This document shows positions 8,212 to 13,281 of a DNA stretch of 53,205 bases, in pieces. Numbering within the stretch: position 1 is the stretch's first letter; the number at the start of each line of letters is the position of its first letter. The notes under the pieces are model-generated. The model did no database searches. It was not told the DNA's origin and saw only the letters and a list, made by a program, of their open reading frames with translations. Source of the DNA: a virus; the IMG/VR virus record IMGVR_UViG_3300015374_000008, positions 1 through 53,205 of that record, one strand, 5' to 3'. Both the position numbers and the translations under genes were made by a program.

Positions 8212-8778
8212 TTACTCCTTAAAATATGAAGTGGTCCAGTTTTTTAAATCTTCGAGAGTTCCGTTGTTTGAACACCAAATATCGAAGTCGTCGTGTCTGA
8301 GAGTGTTGTCGCTTGAGTGTGTATTCACAGCACTCACGCCAGCTCGTTCCACCCAAAGACTAATACCACCGAGTTCCTTGAATCGGACTAGCTCGTTCGG
8401 GTATCGAACGCCTGTAACGACGACACTCTGTCGATCGGCAAGTGCATCGGCTACTTCAACACAAACCAGATCGAGCCAAACGTCTTCTCCAAACATGTTT
8501 CGACCGACTTCAGTTCCGAGAGTCTGTAGAATACGTCGAACCTCTGGGTTCTTCTTGCTTTCGTCGTAGCCAACGTCCTTGTGCAGCTCGCTATAGCGAA
8601 TCCAATATCCACCCGAGATTGCACTACATGGAATATATGGATCTATCGTAAGAAGCGCCCGCTCAAGTGGGTAACTCATGTACGTCTTGTACCAGCCAAG
8701 CTCTTGTACGAGAATGTTTGCTACAGCATCCTTGCCTGCAGTGGCGTATCCGCCAATCACTACTAGCTGAGGCTCCAC
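8212..8778 (-). CDS. Deoxynucleoside monophosphate kinase
   Basis: A 188-residue P-loop kinase with GGYATAGKDAVAN at residues 9-21. This glycine-rich loop with Lys-Asp is typical of T4 gp1-like dNMP kinases, which phosphorylate dNMPs to dNDPs for phage DNA synthesis. Also present are a lid-type Arg-rich segment (VRRILQTLGTEVGRNMFG) and a VVVTGVRYPNE strand, usual for the family. The frame is open to 8910, but GTG 8778 has AGGAG five bases upstream and starts VEPQLVVIGG, so it is the true start. The 155 bases upstream hold no gene; they contain an AT-rich GAGTATAAAAG that could be part of a promoter of another type. Confidence 0.88.
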   Translation of the reverse strand: MEPQLVVIGGYATAGKDAVANILVQELGWYKTYMSYPLERALLTIDPYIPCSAISGGYWIRYSELHKDVGYDESKKNPEVRRILQTLGTEVGRNMFGEDVWLDLVCVEVADALADRQSVVVTGVRYPNELVRFKELGGISLWVERAGVSAVNTHSSDNTLRHDDFDIWCSNNGTLEDLKNWTTSYFKE

Positions 8779-8933
8779 TAAATCTCCTAAATATAACAGT
8801 GAAGGGGCGCATATAACACTCCGACTACGTGTTAACTGCTGTCTTTTATACTCGAGCGTTCCCACCTCGCTGAGGCCCCGCCTATTACGAGAACTGACCG
8901 TTCCGCGCAAATATACGCATGAAGCTGATGTCG

Positions 8934-9749
8934 TTAGTGAAACCTAGAGTAATCGCGGACCGGACCCGTCATGAAGTTGATCGCAACGCACGGCTGACCA
9001 TCCTCGCTCAGGACAGCGTCGAAGTTGACGTCCATCAGCTTGTCTGACGTCCATCCCAACGTGTCCGAAACGGCGGTGTGAGCGAGACCGATGAGATCGT
9101 AGAAGTCCGAGATGCTTGCGTATCCGTGCGTGTTGATCTTGTAGTTGACTTCGTTCACGGCCTTGCGGATGGTCTCGATGTCGCTTCGGAAATATCGACC
9201 GGTGTACATCTCCATAAAGAGATGATCGCCGCCGCTGACCATGAGGATGTTGCCCTCGCTCGGAGGCATCTGCCGTACCCTATCCTGAGCGATCTCGTTG
9301 CGGATCTTATCATGCTCCTTCTCACCCATCTTCTCGATGACCTTCTCGCGGTACTCCGCATAGGCCTTCTCCGAGATAGTGTAAGCTGCAGCGAGAGCGG
9401 CTGCACGCTTCGTACCGATACGGTTGGCCATGATGATGGAGCCGACGGTCAGGCTGCCTGAGATCACTGGTGGAATATAAAGCTTCCAAGTCTCCTGAAA
9501 GTGCTCTTTCTTGGAGATCGGTCGGACCTCTCCGATAAGCGTAGCAGCAGGCCTTGCGTTCTCGTCCACATACTCGGCGTTTCGCTTCTCGATCTCGTTG
9601 CGGCGCCAGATCTCAGCCTTGGTGGCAGCCCTGTGCGTCAGGACGGCCGTACCAATTACGCCAGCAACACCCACGGCGGTCAGAAGCACTGGCGAATTGT
9701 CGATCGCCAACTTCTCCAGAACCTTAGCCTTACCTGACAGAGAAATCAT
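8934..9749 (-). CDS. DUF6353-like membrane protein, paralogue B, 271 aa
   Basis: Two transmembrane helices (residues 20-37, PVLLTAVGVAGVIGTAVL, and about 90-108, ISGSLTVGSIIMANRI) separate a charged segment. The soluble part carries AYAEYREKVIEKMGEKEHDKI and ends in the module with YASISDFYDLIGL and GW. Layout and sequence match the 304-residue protein at 5219-6133, from which it probably arose by duplication. ATG 9749 has GGAG seven bases upstream. It has its own promoter (9871-9900) with an unusually long leader containing a hairpin. Function unknown. Confidence 0.85.
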   Translation of the reverse strand: MISLSGKAKVLEKLAIDNSPVLLTAVGVAGVIGTAVLTHRAATKAEIWRRNEIEKRNAEYVDENARPAATLIGEVRPISKKEHFQETWKLYIPPVISGSLTVGSIIMANRIGTKRAAALAAAYTISEKAYAEYREKVIEKMGEKEHDKIRNEIAQDRVRQMPPSEGNILMVSGGDHLFMEMYTGRYFRSDIETIRKAVNEVNYKINTHGYASISDFYDLIGLAHTAVSDTLGWTSDKLMDVNFDAVLSEDGQPCVAINFMTGPVRDYSRFH

Positions 9750-9778
9750 TCAGAGCTCCAGACTTTAGTCAGAAATAT

Positions 9779-9797
9779 AGACACCATGTAGGTGTCT
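9779..9797 (-). promoter_or_regulatory. Leader hairpin before membrane protein B
   Basis: A perfect 7-base stem (AGACACC / GGTGTCT) with a 5-base loop lies in the 126-base leader between promoter copy 2 and the start at 9749. It is preceded, not followed, by a T-run on the transcribed strand, so it is not a classical terminator. It may shape access to the ribosome site or RNA stability. Confidence 0.45.
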
Positions 9798-9870
9798 AAA
9801 AAATGAGAGGAGGCGAATGCGGTCTGGGGTTACTATAACCAGTACGGCATTCTATCCTTTCGGATCTCCG

Positions 9871-9900
9871 TCTCATCATAGGGCGTGTTTTTTTCGCGAA
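9871..9900 (-). promoter_or_regulatory. TCGCG-N14-TATGAT promoter, copy 2
   Basis: Minus strand: TCGCG at 9899-9895, a 14-base spacer with an A-run and ACACG, then TATGAT at 9880-9875 and GAG. It drives the DUF6353-like protein at 8934-9749. Confidence 0.75.
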
Positions 9901-9938
9901 AATTAGAACAAAAGAGTTTCGCAATTGTTTCGGCTTGT

Positions 9939-9980
9939 CTAAGGCTTACGGGGGCCTACGGACGTAGGCAGCGATCTCAT
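9939..9980 (-). CDS. Possible 13-residue peptide or small RNA gene
   Basis: ATG at 9980 has GGAG six bases upstream and encodes MRSLPTSVGPRKP before a TAG. The distance from the promoter at 10009-10036 (about 30 bases from its -10) matches the neighbouring microgenes. A GCCTAC / GTAGGC hairpin (9954-9969) lies inside the frame. It may be a micropeptide, a small RNA, or the remnant of a lost cassette. Confidence 0.35.
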   Translation of the reverse strand: MRSLPTSVGPRKP

Positions 9981-10008
9981 CTTGCACTCCAAAGCAAGGG
10001 ATGCTCTT

Positions 10009-10036
10009 TCTATATAGCATATGTAATTTACGCGAA
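10009..10036 (-). promoter_or_regulatory. TCGCG-N14-TATATA promoter, copy 3 (divergent)
   Basis: Minus strand: TCGCG at 10035-10031, exactly 14 bases, then TATATA at 10016-10011 and GA. The spacer (TAAATTACATATGC) is less like the others, but the framework and spacing agree. The only frame just downstream is the 13-codon ORF. Confidence 0.6.
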
Positions 10037-10065
10037 ATCGCTTCCATTTTGACCGGTCAGGCAAA

Positions 10066-10104
10066 GACTTAGAGTCTATGCTTTTTGGGCACAGACTCTA
10101 AGTC
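10066..10104 (-). terminator. 12-bp hairpin after the 81-aa gene
   Basis: GACTTAGAGTCT (10066-10077) pairs perfectly with AGACTCTAAGTC (10093-10104). It lies 9 bases after the stop at 10113. No long U-run follows, but the position after a single-gene unit suggests termination or 3' end protection. Confidence 0.65.
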
Positions 10105-10112
10105 AGGGGAAC

Positions 10113-10358
10113 CTACTCGGGGGTGGAGTCGTCGACGTAGTCGACGTCCAGGTCCGAGTCGCTCTTGCGGGCTCGGCGCGAGGCGACCACGAGGGTCGTG
10201 ACGGCGCCGGCGGCGAACGCGGGCACGGTCGTCTTCAGCTGACGGCTGAGGAACGACTTGGTGCGCACGATGCGACCGGCGACCTTCTCGACCTCCGTGA
10301 CCGACTCAGCGCGAAGCTGCTCAGCGATCGGAGTGGGGACGTTGGACGGTGTCGTCAT
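10113..10358 (-). CDS. Small membrane protein, 81 aa
   Basis: It starts MTTPSNVPTPIAEQ; ATG 10358 has AAAGGAA upstream (the frame itself opens at 10427). One hydrophobic helix near residues 45-60 (TVPAFAAGAVTTLVVASR) is followed by a basic cluster RRARK and an acidic tail, giving a cytoplasmic C-terminus by the positive-inside rule. It is a monocistronic unit between promoter copy 4 and a hairpin. Function unknown. Confidence 0.8.
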   Translation of the reverse strand: MTTPSNVPTPIAEQLRAESVTEVEKVAGRIVRTKSFLSRQLKTTVPAFAAGAVTTLVVASRRARKSDSDLDVDYVDDSTPE

Positions 10359-10382
10359 AACAATTCCTTTCTCGGGGTTGGG

Positions 10383-10411
10383 TTCATTATACCCCTTGTT
10401 TTTTACGCGAA
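10383..10411 (-). promoter_or_regulatory. TCGCG-N14-TATAAT promoter, copy 4
   Basis: Minus strand: TCGCG at 10410-10406, 14-base spacer TAAAAAACAAGGGG, perfect TATAAT at 10391-10386, then GAA. The -10 ends 27 bases before the ATG of the 81-aa gene. It begins six bases past the tRNA 3' end. Confidence 0.85.
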
Positions 10412-10416
10412 TGTAG

Positions 10417-10489
10417 TGGGGGCACACGGGCTCGAACCGTGGACCCGATGATTAAAAGTCATCTGCTCTACCAACTGAGCTATACCCCC
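10417..10489 (-). tRNA. tRNA-Lys (anticodon TTT)
   Basis: The acceptor arm GGGGGTA pairs with TGCCCCC (one G-U pair), followed by discriminator A. The D arm reads AGCTCAGTTGGTAGAGC. The anticodon arm GATGACTTTTAATCATC gives anticodon TTT. The T arm has the GTTCGAGCC core. The 3' CCA is not encoded (CTA follows), so host CCA addition is needed. It sits between a hairpin and promoter copy 4 and is probably cotranscribed with the 39-aa gene upstream. Confidence 0.95.
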
Positions 10490-10497
10490 CGGACAGA

Positions 10498-10527
10498 CCT
10501 AGAGCCCATGGGATATGGGCTCTAAGG
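10498..10527 (-). terminator. Hairpin between 39-aa gene and tRNA-Lys
   Basis: AGAGCCCAT (10501-10509) pairs with ATGGGCTCT (10515-10523), extended by flanking CCT / AAGG. It lies 23 bases after the stop at 10550 and has no U-run. It may be a processing signal for the tRNA rather than a full terminator. Confidence 0.55.
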
Positions 10528-10549
10528 CTCGAATGTTACAGCGGGTCGG

Positions 10550-10669
10550 TCAGGTGAAGAGTGCAACGACGCCGTACACGAAGAACAGCAGCATGGCGAG
10601 GATCCCGATGGGGATCAGTGCCAGCCACATGGCCGTCGTGAACAGGGTCCTGCCAGGGTTCTTCGACAT
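10550..10669 (-). CDS. Membrane microprotein, 39 aa
   Basis: ATG 10669 has AAGGAG six to seven bases upstream. The product begins MSKNPGRTLFTTAMW and continues as one long hydrophobic helix (LALIPIGILAMLLFFVYGVV) to the end. This is a one-helix inner membrane peptide with a short basic cytoplasmic tail. Size and shape fit holin-like or inhibitory microproteins, but no family is recognised. It has its own promoter (copy 5). Confidence 0.8.
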   Translation of the reverse strand: MSKNPGRTLFTTAMWLALIPIGILAMLLFFVYGVVALFT

Positions 10670-10690
10670 TGATGTCTCCTTCTGTAGGGG

Positions 10691-10719
10691 TTCATTATAC
10701 CCCTTGTTTTTCTCGCGAA
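10691..10719 (-). promoter_or_regulatory. TCGCG-N14-TATAAT promoter, copy 5
   Basis: Minus strand: TCGCG at 10718-10714, spacer AGAAAAACAAGGGG (14), TATAAT at 10699-10694, then GAA. The leader to the 39-aa gene is about 20 bases. Confidence 0.85.
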
Positions 10720-10754
10720 GACCTAGAGCCTATGGTTACATAGACTCCGGTCTT
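10718..10754 (-). terminator. Imperfect hairpin after the 61-aa gene
   Basis: Outer arms AAGACC / GGTCTT and inner arms CTATG / CATAG pair around a GTTA loop with a small internal loop. It lies directly after the stop at 10760 and abuts promoter copy 5, so unit end and next promoter are back to back. Confidence 0.55.
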
Positions 10755-10759
10755 GAGGG

Positions 10760-10945
10760 TTACTCCACGATCTCGGTGGGGGACTGGACGGGCTCGGCCT
10801 TCTTGAGCTTGTTGCCGTAGGCGATCAGACCACCCCAGAACGCAGCGGTGCCGACGATGCTGAAGATGTTGCTCCAGACGAGGGCGCGGTACTGGTTCCG
10901 GCGGTAGTGGATGACGTCCGGGCAGGTGTACTTGTAACGGGCCAT
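10760..10945 (-). CDS. Small membrane protein, 61 aa
   Basis: ATG 10945 has AAGGAG upstream. The N-terminus is basic (MARYKYTCPDVIHYRRNQYR). One transmembrane helix (about residues 23-43, VWSNIFSIVGTAAFWGGLIA) follows, then a short charged tail. Monocistronic with promoter copy 6. Function unknown. Confidence 0.8.
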   Translation of the reverse strand: MARYKYTCPDVIHYRRNQYRALVWSNIFSIVGTAAFWGGLIAYGNKLKKAEPVQSPTEIVE

Positions 10946-10975
10946 AGCGGGGTCTCCTTGAGGTAGGGGATGATT

Positions 10976-11004
10976 CTCACTATACCCCGTGTTTTCTACG
11001 CGAG
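10976..11004 (-). promoter_or_regulatory. TCGCG-N14-TATAGT promoter, copy 6
   Basis: Minus strand: TCGCG at 11003-10999, spacer TAGAAAACACGGGG (14), TATAGT at 10984-10979, then GAG. It drives the 61-aa gene. Confidence 0.8.
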
Positions 11005-11006
11005 AA

Positions 11007-11028
11007 CTAGACCCAATGAAGGGTCTAG
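11007..11028 (-). terminator. 8-bp hairpin after the 62-aa gene
   Basis: CTAGACCC (11007-11014) pairs with GGGTCTAG (11021-11028) around a 6-base loop. It lies between the stop at 11051 and promoter copy 6. Confidence 0.55.
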
Positions 11029-11050
11029 AACTACTACTGTAGAGGTGGAA

Positions 11051-11239
11051 CTAGATGGTCTTGCTGGGGTCAGCGTACTTCTTCCGGAGGTAGCGAGCGA
11101 ACAGTGCGATGCTGGTGTACAAGGCGACCTTGAACATCACGAATGATGCGAGGTTCCTCATACCCCGGCGCTTGAGCTGGGCGAGCTCCTCCGGAGTGAG
11201 GTCGTTGATGTTCTGCATGGTGACATCTTGGGGTCTCAT
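11051..11239 (-). CDS. Small membrane protein, 62 aa
   Basis: The frame opens at 11326, but ATG 11239 with AAGGAG and a seven-base gap is the start (MRPQDVTMQNINDLTPEE). An acidic-basic helical N-terminus is followed by one transmembrane helix (about residues 30-49, SFVMFKVALYTSIALFARYL) and a basic end. It is transcribed alone from promoter copy 7. Function unknown. Confidence 0.8.
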   Translation of the reverse strand: MRPQDVTMQNINDLTPEELAQLKRRGMRNLASFVMFKVALYTSIALFARYLRKKYADPSKTI

Positions 11240-11257
11240 AATTCTCCTTGGGTAGGG

Positions 11258-11286
11258 TTCATTAGAGTCCTTGTTTTTTGCGCGAC
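11258..11286 (-). promoter_or_regulatory. TCGCG-type promoter, copy 7 (TCTAAT -10)
   Basis: Minus strand: TCGCG at 11285-11281, 14-base spacer, TCTAAT at 11266-11261, then GAA. The -10 departs from TATAAT at one position, as in copies 8 and 9, which may make it weaker. It drives the 62-aa gene. Confidence 0.75.
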
Positions 11287-11289
11287 TTC

Positions 11290-11354
11290 CAGAAAAAAAC
11301 CCACCGGGAATTTTTTGGTTTTGCAAAACCTAAAGCCCTTGTCGGGGCTTAGGT
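11290..11354 (-). terminator. Tandem hairpins and T-run after the 56-aa gene
   Basis: ACCTAAAGCCC (11328-11338) pairs with GGGCTTAGGT (11345-11354) with one bulge. Next comes a GGTTTTGCAAAACC palindrome (11317-11330). Then a T-run of seven (minus strand, around 11293-11299) follows a GC-rich CCCGGTGGG. This is the best candidate for an intrinsic terminator in the array. Confidence 0.65.
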
Positions 11355-11360
11355 CTAGTC

Positions 11361-11531
11361 TTATCGGGGCTTGAGTGGGTCGTACGTCTTGCTCTTGCTA
11401 CGCATCGTCTTGATGAACTCGTAGAGCTCGACTTCTTCAGCTTGCCAGAAGTCAATCTTCTTGCGGCTCTTGCTGAGTCGTCGAGTCTGGTCGTTCTCAA
11501 GGATGAGTGCAACGCGTTCGTAGATGTCCAC
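11361..11531 (-). CDS. Small soluble protein, 56 aa
   Basis: GTG 11531 follows AAAGGACAATT; the longer frame to 11567 lacks a ribosome site. The product is a charged, mostly helical protein (starting MDIYERVALILEND and ending YDPLKPR) with no membrane segment. Promoter copy 8 lies just upstream. Function unknown. Confidence 0.75.
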   Translation of the reverse strand: MDIYERVALILENDQTRRLSKSRKKIDFWQAEEVELYEFIKTMRSKSKTYDPLKPR

Positions 11532-11552
11532 AATTGTCCTTTCGGTTGGGAT

Positions 11553-11581
11553 CTCATTAGAGCCCATGAAAAAGACGCGAA
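11553..11581 (-). promoter_or_regulatory. TCGCG-type promoter, copy 8 (A-run reversed)
   Basis: Minus strand: TCGCG at 11580-11576, 14-base spacer TCTTTTTCATGGGC, TCTAAT at 11561-11556, then GAG. This copy has T's where the others have A's in the spacer, yet the spacing is unchanged. It drives the 56-aa gene. Confidence 0.7.
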
Positions 11582-11611
11582 TTCACTTCTATTTTGACGC
11601 TCTGGAGCAAA

Positions 11612-11641
11612 AGCTTAGAGCCCTTGTTGGGGGCTCCTCGC
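11612..11641 (-). terminator. Hairpin at the end of the 89-aa gene
   Basis: GAGCCC (11618-11623) pairs with GGGCTC (11631-11636), with partial extension by AGCTTA and CCTCGCT. It directly follows the stop codon of the 89-aa gene (11642-11644). Confidence 0.5.
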
Positions 11642-11911
11642 TTAGACCTTCTTCTCGATTTCCGAGAAGTGAGTCTCCGGCAGCTCTCCGTCGACGAACT
11701 TCCAGTAGGAGTGGAAGCCGGCGCCGCTCATGACGGTGCAGGTCACGTTGTTGTGAACGAGACGACCATCGGTGATGAGGTAGTTGGGTCCGAGTTCGGG
11801 GAATTCGGGTTCTACCTCGTACCGAAGGTGGTCGAGGTTCATGTGAACGGACTTGCCCCAGTCAATGAGCTCTTCGACGTTCTCCTTGGTGATTCGAACG
11901 GCTTTGGGCAT
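11642..11911 (-). CDS. Small soluble protein, 89 aa
   Basis: ATG 11911 (MPKAVRITKENVEEL) has AAGGAG upstream; the frame extends to 12010 without support. The protein is acidic, looks globular and has several aromatic residues (FHSYWKFVDG). I see no membrane segment and no known domain. Promoter copy 9 is about 30 bases upstream. Confidence 0.8.
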   Translation of the reverse strand: MPKAVRITKENVEELIDWGKSVHMNLDHLRYEVEPEFPELGPNYLITDGRLVHNNVTCTVMSGAGFHSYWKFVDGELPETHFSEIEKKV

Positions 11912-11938
11912 AGGGGGCTCCTTCTTGATAGAGGGATG

Positions 11939-11967
11939 GTCATTAGAGGCCACGTTTTTCTCGCGAA
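11939..11967 (-). promoter_or_regulatory. TCGCG-type promoter, copy 9 (TCTAAT -10)
   Basis: Minus strand: TCGCG at 11966-11962, spacer AGAAAAACGTGGCC (14), TCTAAT at 11947-11942, then GAC. It drives the 89-aa gene. Confidence 0.75.
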
Positions 11968-11970
11968 GGA

Positions 11971-12042
11971 AAAAAACAGAGGCCATGTATCGCCGAAGAC
12001 CAGAGGGCATGTAAACGGTTTTAATGTCTACATGCCCTCTGG
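11971..12042 (-). terminator. Double-choice hairpin and T-run after the 96-aa gene
   Basis: A 14-bp perfect stem pairs CCAGAGGGCATGTA with TACATGCCCTCTGG (12000-12013 / 12029-12042). Further along the minus strand a near copy of the second arm, TACATGGCCTCTG, is followed by seven T's (around 11970-11990). The first arm could pair with either copy, so two exclusive folds are possible, the second of terminator type. Confidence 0.6.
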
Positions 12043-12069
12043 AATCGGGAATTCCTAGTGGGGACTGCG

Positions 12070-12360
12070 TTAGCGGGATGCCTTACTCAGAAAGCTCGGG
12101 AGCTTGGTGGTGATCACGGCGCCTCGTTCGTATCCGATGACGAGCACAGCGATGAGGACGTTGCCACCGACGAGCAGGATCTGGTCCTTGCTGAAGCGGT
12201 TGGAGAGAAGTTTCTCTCTTTCCGTGTTCAGCTTGGTCCATTCTGTTGTCATGTTGGCATACTTCTCATCGAACGGATCGGTGTCGGACATGTTGGCGAG
12301 GACGCGGCTGATTTCCGTGTCAAGCTCTTCGACTCTCGGGTCAGGCTTTCGTCTGAACAT
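12070..12360 (-). CDS. Membrane protein with coiled coil, 96 aa
   Basis: ATG 12360 follows TAGGAG. A long charged helix (residues 8-58, with EWTKLNTEREKLLSNR) is followed by one hydrophobic helix (about 61-77, ILLVGGNVLIAVLVIGY) and a basic tail. It is the rightmost microgene and is driven by promoter copy 10. Function unknown. Confidence 0.8.
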   Translation of the reverse strand: MFRRKPDPRVEELDTEISRVLANMSDTDPFDEKYANMTTEWTKLNTEREKLLSNRFSKDQILLVGGNVLIAVLVIGYERGAVITTKLPSFLSKASR

Positions 12361-12382
12361 AGGTCTCCTAACTTAGGGTGTT

Positions 12383-12411
12383 CTCATCATAGGAGATGTT
12401 TTTGTCGCGAG
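12383..12411 (-). promoter_or_regulatory. TCGCG-N14-TATGAT promoter, copy 10
   Basis: Minus strand: TCGCG at 12410-12406, spacer ACAAAAACATCTCC (14), TATGAT at 12391-12386, then GAG. It starts the microgene array directly after the stop of the structural-side gene at 12417. Confidence 0.75.
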
Positions 12412-12416
12412 CCCCG

Positions 12417-12812
12417 CTACTTCGGCGAACCGATAGACTTCCTAGTACAGTCTGTTACTTCTTTAAGTGTTTGATTTTCAGGAAGCTTAGCACAATATGC
12501 CGCAGCCACAATCACGTCGTTGATTGACTGCACCGTACTATCTGAAGATTGCTTGTTGTGCTGATAACACTTTCCATTTACCTCAGTGCATGAGATAATT
12601 CGGTTGGTGTTGTTTCTAGTCTCGAAGGCTCCCCAAACACTGATGGTCATACCTGCCAGCATTATAAAAGAAACCAAAACAACAAACCAACGAGCAAACC
12701 GGTTAAGCTTTACAGTATCGGCAAGATCCCTCGCGGCATTAGAAAGCTCCCCTGCCTGAGCAGCTAGCCCAGCGAGGAGAGCGTCATTTCTTCGATCTAC
12801 GGGGCGCTCCAC
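12417..12812 (-). CDS. Membrane protein with Cys-containing ectodomain, 131 aa
   Basis: GTG 12812 with GAGGAG upstream. One transmembrane helix (about residues 41-62, FVVLVSFIMLAGMTISVWGAF) follows a charged N-terminus. The C-terminal 65 residues hold four Cys (CTEVNGKCY, AYCAKL, TDCTRK), suggesting a folded external domain. It overlaps the gene upstream by 29 bases. Together with the next three genes it forms a small-membrane-protein cluster after the tail fibres, where lysis genes often lie. Holin or spanin roles are possible but not shown. Confidence 0.8.
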   Translation of the reverse strand: MERPVDRRNDALLAGLAAQAGELSNAARDLADTVKLNRFARWFVVLVSFIMLAGMTISVWGAFETRNNTNRIISCTEVNGKCYQHNKQSSDSTVQSINDVIVAAAYCAKLPENQTLKEVTDCTRKSIGSPK

Positions 12813-12969
12813 CCTTTATCTCCTCTCGAAAGGACTCAGCTGTTACTTTAACCTCTTCGGAAAGCTTCTGCATTTGTTCGGATATAAGCAGAAGTCTTTC
12901 TACCGGGTTGGGCTCAAGCGCATCATGATGGGTGCGAAGGGGTTCACTACTGCGTCTGGTAAGTCTCAT
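12784..12969 (-). CDS. Small charged helical protein, 61 aa
   Basis: ATG 12969 overlaps the TGA of the upstream gene (ATGA). The product has a basic N-terminus (MRLTRRSSEPLR) and a long amphipathic helix (VERLLLISEQMQKLSEEVKV), with no membrane segment. It is deeply nested between neighbours by overlaps at both ends, so it is translated with them. It is perhaps a regulator of the membrane proteins beside it; that is inference from position only. Confidence 0.7.
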   Translation of the reverse strand: MRLTRRSSEPLRTHHDALEPNPVERLLLISEQMQKLSEEVKVTAESFREEIKGGAPRRSKK

Positions 12970-13280
12970 CCGGCACCCCTCTTCTTAACTTTCAATTCGA
13001 CCCGAAGATCGTCTACCAGGTCTTTCATTTCCCCCATAACTTTGTTAGACTCACCCAGAGCTTCCTGAGCGCTAATCATAGATGGAATATACTTTTCCTG
13101 GATACTTAAGTTAAGGCGATTTACTTCAGCCGCATTAGCGTCTGCTCGTTCTCGTTCGCGCTTTAGAACCTGGTTACCAAAAGTAAGAAAAAGCGCTAAG
13201 ATAGCTCCAGCAACACCAAGCTGTCCAAGACCCGTAAGAAGCTGGTCGCCGCCGTCGCTTGATGCTGCAAGAATCATCAT
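12966..13280 (-). CDS. Membrane protein with coiled-coil tail, holin-like layout, 104 aa
   Basis: It starts MMILAASSDGGDQLL at 13280, just past the stop of the upstream gene; the ribosome site is weak, so coupling is likely. One transmembrane helix (about residues 14-36, LTGLGQLGVAGAILALFLTF) is followed by a highly charged coiled coil (ERERADANAAEVNRLNLSIQ) and a basic tail. This layout occurs in many small phage membrane proteins near lysis genes. No endolysin is adjacent. Confidence 0.75.
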   Translation of the reverse strand: MMILAASSDGGDQLLTGLGQLGVAGAILALFLTFGNQVLKRERERADANAAEVNRLNLSIQEKYIPSMISAQEALGESNKVMGEMKDLVDDLRVELKVKKRGAG

Positions 13281-13281
13281 G

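Larger units (their letters stand above)
9750..10112. other. Non-coding stretch with two promoters and hairpins
   Basis: This 363-base gap contains a leader hairpin (9779-9797), promoter copy 2 (9871-9900), a 13-codon ORF with a hairpin inside it (9939-9980), promoter copy 3 (10009-10036) and a 12-bp hairpin (10066-10104) after the next gene. I see no larger gene in it. Confidence 0.75.

Noticed and set aside
9779-9797. Intrinsic terminator at the AGACACC hairpin
   Set aside because: The run of T's precedes the stem in the transcribed direction and no gene ends just upstream on either strand, so it is better seen as a leader element.
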